A stretch of 64,000 nucleotides of DNA, taken from positions 40,875,797 through 40,939,796 of the forward strand of contig NC_087071.1 in assembly GCF_963678635.1 (NCBI RefSeq). The letters run 5' to 3'. Both the position numbers and the translations under genes were made by a program. The stretch comes from Symsagittifera roscoffensis (lineage: Eukaryota > Xenacoelomorpha > Acoela > Convolutidae). Shown one piece after another: positions 60,814 through 64,000 of this stretch (position 1 is the first letter of the stretch; each line of letters opens with the position of its first letter). Under the pieces are notes generated by a model. It did no database searches. It saw only the letters and a list, made by a program, of their open reading frames with translations, and was not told where the DNA came from.

Positions 60814-63800
60814 AAAACATCAATCGGACACGTTTCCAAAATTGCTAACCAACAATCACAAAATCAGTCTTCACCGACATCATCCCAAGAAAACCCAGCA
60901 ATACCCACAACTACCCAAAACCCCCAACATCCACATGAATTTGTTTTCAAGATAACCCATACACATTTGAAGAACGACACGCTCGCTTATCCGAACCATT
61001 AGAACCAGTTCAGCGACAGGCACCCCTAAGTGAACCAAAATTTAATCTATAACCCACATTGCCACAAAACTTAAACAGATTACGACACATTAGTCAAAAT
61101 GAAAATACAGTTGAAATAAATAGACAGATTATACATCCACCACGAAATAGAAATTTTCAAACCCCTAGAATTCATTTTGATATATCCCAGTCACCAACAC
61201 CAACTACTTCAGAAAATTCAAGTTGTACATTGCCAAAAACTCCCACACTCCTTTCACAACATAGCACCTCAAGTATAACCTCAGATTACTTAGGTTCAAC
61301 ACCAACATCTGAACAAAAACGTGAAAACCCCTTTAACCCCCCCCCCCCCCCCATCCCACCGCACGACTACCATATTGGGCAACACACTCATATACACAAG
61401 GTGAACCAAACATACTAAATGAACCAATAGATATTTCTACGGATACAACACCATCATCACTACCAGAAACATTATCACTACCGTCAACACCATCATTAAG
61501 TCAAATTTCATCGACGCTTTTCCCTTTAAATTTTCCAAATAAACTCGACGCTAGATATCGAGAACAATCATCATCAAATATCCCTTTACGACTAGATTGG
61601 AACACATTCGTAGCACCTCCACCATTATTAGGACAACATCAAGATAGTAACCGACTCCACAGTTGGGCACTCAATAGACTACAATATAGACAAGATATCC
61701 ACGAAGATATTCGTGAACACAATATTCAAATACTTCAACAAAATAGTCTCCAATTAAAACTTGAAATCAAACTTAGCAATATTGTTCAACATCCCTACCC
61801 ATTAAATCCACCAAATATAACAGCTCAATCGCTACCGCCACCATTTATAACAACTGAAGTATCATATAAATACGATAGATATACCAAAAACCAAATTGGT
61901 TACATCACATTTTATGACCCATACTCAGGGTTATCATACACATGTATATTCTAAAAATATTAAAATTTCAACACATCTTTTTTCTAATATTTTCCGACCA
62001 AAACACAAATCCTTCTCCTCGCACAGGACCCCAGGATTCATTAGTAACACACTATGATTGTGAAGAAAACGAACAAAAAACACCACACAAATATGCAATA
62101 AATCAAGTATCGCAATGCGAAACAGAACCACAAGCTATAGAAACTACAAATGTAATCGCAACATTATATTCAAAAGCACGAGTCACAACAGTCAAAGGAT
62201 ATAAATTTACAGCAAAATTTTCCGAAAAGAAAGTACACTGTTCACAAGTTTCCAATGGAAATAAGAACCGACTTGATCACGAATCATTTTATCAAAGTAA
62301 TATAGAACGACTTTTACAGCTAATTCCCGATGATTGTAAAAGCGAATTACTCAGACTGAACATCACAAGAAATAAAAACACAGACAAAAAATAGTAAATT
62401 TCCAAGTAGTCTTTGCCGATTCTGTACATCAAGCAGAACTTGAACGAATCAAGGACATAAAAAATTAGGCAAAAAATACCCATATAACGGCGCACACGGA
62501 AGATTAACTTATGACATACACGATAAACACTGGATACCACACATTGGAATAAATGACCCTCTAAACTGCAAAGCAGACACAAAAAATAAAGGATATTAAG
62601 AAATAATGTTTTTTTTTTGGAAAATACAACTCGAAAAAGTACAACTCACACGAGATTTATCTGATAAGACAATGATCTATCAAGGAATTAGATTACCTTG
62701 CAAAATTGACCAAGATTATTGTGACCCTACAACAAGGACCCAAGCAACAATTGTTTGGTTTCCCGAAGATACATGCACAACATTTCAAGTAGCAAATAAC
62801 ACGCTCGAATGATAAAATTCCATGAAAAATATTTTATAAAATCATTTCCATACGAACAAGTAAACCCATCCCGAAAACAAAGTAAAGATTTTAGAAAAAT
62901 CCATGATATAGAAAATAAATTAACACGTTTTCAAATCTATCAAGAAACAGAAATTGCATATAAATACAGAAATCCACTTTATAAGACACAATACTCTGAA
63001 ATACTTGTCAAATACGAAAAAGGTTTCGACATGACCACTGGAAAAAAAAGTTTAACCATTATGCCACAAGTCATCCTATAAATGAAGGAACATCATACGT
63101 TCCAGTTACCTTTCTGAAAAGCACAGGTCAACCTGGTGGAAAACTAAAACCATATGACAGTAAAAACACACGTTTACAAGAACTATCACTAATGAATAGC
63201 ACCTATTTTGGTAATATTCATCATGATATTCACTTAGACATGAAGTTACACTACACAATTAGTAGAATTTTTCAAGAAATGTTACTTTTTGAATTAGAAA
63301 CACTTCATCAACTATGCGAATTGGAAAGAACACAAATCCTACAATCACTCGCACTAGCAGTACTAAAAATGACTTACGCAGGATACTTATTATCAGAAAT
63401 CAGGTCAAATTTTCTAGATTACGAAGGAAATATTTTATGGTTTTATACTTGCACCAAAAAAGTATCACCATTATATGTTTTTGAAGACATACGTCGTTAT
63501 AAAAGAATCCCCATATTCTATAAAGATAAAGTACATTTTGTCGATACACTTTCAAGACGAACATTTTTTTTGGATACCCCAGTCCCATGTGGATAAAAAA
63601 ATAGCCACAATGTAGTACAATCAAATCCTGATGAAGATAAATACTATCTACTTACACCGTACCTTACGTTAATGCAATCACTCAAAAATTTTCACCCGAA
63701 AGAATCAGAGCTATTGCTCGTAATCGAAATATTGATTTACAATCAATTGGAATATATTCTGAATCTGATATCCAACATCACATTAGAACAGAACAATTTC

Positions 63801-64000
63801 AGTAATTATTAACACAAATGGACACGATGCAACGCCAATCAATTCACCAAAATTTAAGAAAACTTGACGAAAACCGCAGGATTCGCAGACATTTATACAC
63901 AAGACTATAGCGGATATTTTAAAGATATTGAAGACTACATATATTTAAACGGTGAAAAATACAGACCACAAGATATTTCACCCATAAGTATTTTCAGTTT
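60814..64000 (+). pseudogene. Env-position frame of copy C, incomplete
   Basis: Ser/Pro/Thr-rich region to about 61650, including a 14-base C run near 61340 and the SDYLGSTPTSEQ motif. It then contains the ~500 bp that copy A lacks (61470-61970), the Cys-containing ectodomain pieces (61942-62394, 62606-63081, 63192-63596) and the start of the C-terminal part, cut by the window end. Many frameshifts. Same family as A; class not identified. Confidence 0.6.

Larger units (their letters stand above)
49834..64000 (+). mobile_element. Copy C: giant Ty3/gypsy retroelement, cut by the window end
   Basis: 5' LTR, primer site, leader, ORF0, gag, protease, RT, RNase H, integrase, spacer, membrane ORF and most of the env-position ectodomain are present in this order. 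The env end, long tail and 3' LTR lie beyond 64000. It is most like copy A (same LTR type, about 90% by eye) and supplies the parts A has lost, notably the unbroken joins of gag N-region to capsid and protease-linker to RT. It has its own stops (TGG to TAG in capsid, CAA to TAA and TCA to TAA in RT) and a deletion of about 370 bp in the integrase tail. Confidence 0.93.

Overview
This is an AT-rich stretch of an animal genome, most likely an invertebrate. The host genes are split by GT-AG introns and encode extracellular modules: a trypsin-like fold, fibronectin type III (FN3) domains and possibly a CUB-like domain. The reading code is standard. The phylum cannot be fixed from the sequence. Env-bearing Ty3/gypsy elements are commonest in invertebrates, but that is only suggestive.

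Layout. 1-1071: 5' end of a Ty3/gypsy-type retrotransposon on the minus strand (gag at 71-529). 1098-1768: a two-module repeat with an inverted repeat. 5008-6381: a three-exon serine-protease homologue whose catalytic His and Ser are replaced, so it is predicted to be a pseudoprotease. 7344-9143: a 437-bp tandem duplication, a GC-rich minisatellite and a 436-bp hAT-type MITE with a perfect 8-bp target duplication. 9750-10157: small host exons with a CUB-like look. 10584-10971: a solo LTR. From 29216 to 49604: plus-strand FN3 exons (29216-29503; 47927-48111 plus 48703-48820; 49444-49604) separated by very large introns.

Most of the window, about 48 of 64 kb, is three copies of one family of very large Env-bearing Ty3/gypsy (Metaviridae-like) retroelements. 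Copy A (11924 to beyond 28543, minus strand) runs into an assembly gap. Copy B (29907-47243, plus strand) is complete from LTR to LTR and lies in an intron of the FN3 gene. Copy C (49834 to beyond 64000, plus strand) is cut by the window end. All have LTRs of only 385-410 bp (TGGAACC...AACTCA) and, where visible, the same primer-binding site. The shared order is LTR, about 1.2 kb leader with tandem stem-loops, ORF0 (149 codons, basic), a long Gag, protease, RT, RNase H, integrase with GPY motif, an 0.8 kb spacer, a 62-codon membrane ORF, and a very long env-position frame that continues past the terminal membrane segment into a Pro/Ser/Thr-rich extension. A complete copy should be about 17-18 kb. 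Every copy is broken by stops, frameshifts and deletions, and the breaks differ between copies, so the ancestral arrangement can be read only by comparison.

The candidate novel system is this retroelement family: its size, its ORF0, the roughly 500-residue Gag N-terminal extension, the membrane ORF with a conserved stop before env, and the very long Env tail. The Env does not match any glycoprotein family I can recognise by eye. Secondary points of interest are the pseudoprotease, an LTR/primer-site relic lying next to an FN3 splice acceptor, and an internal 4-kb duplication in copy B.
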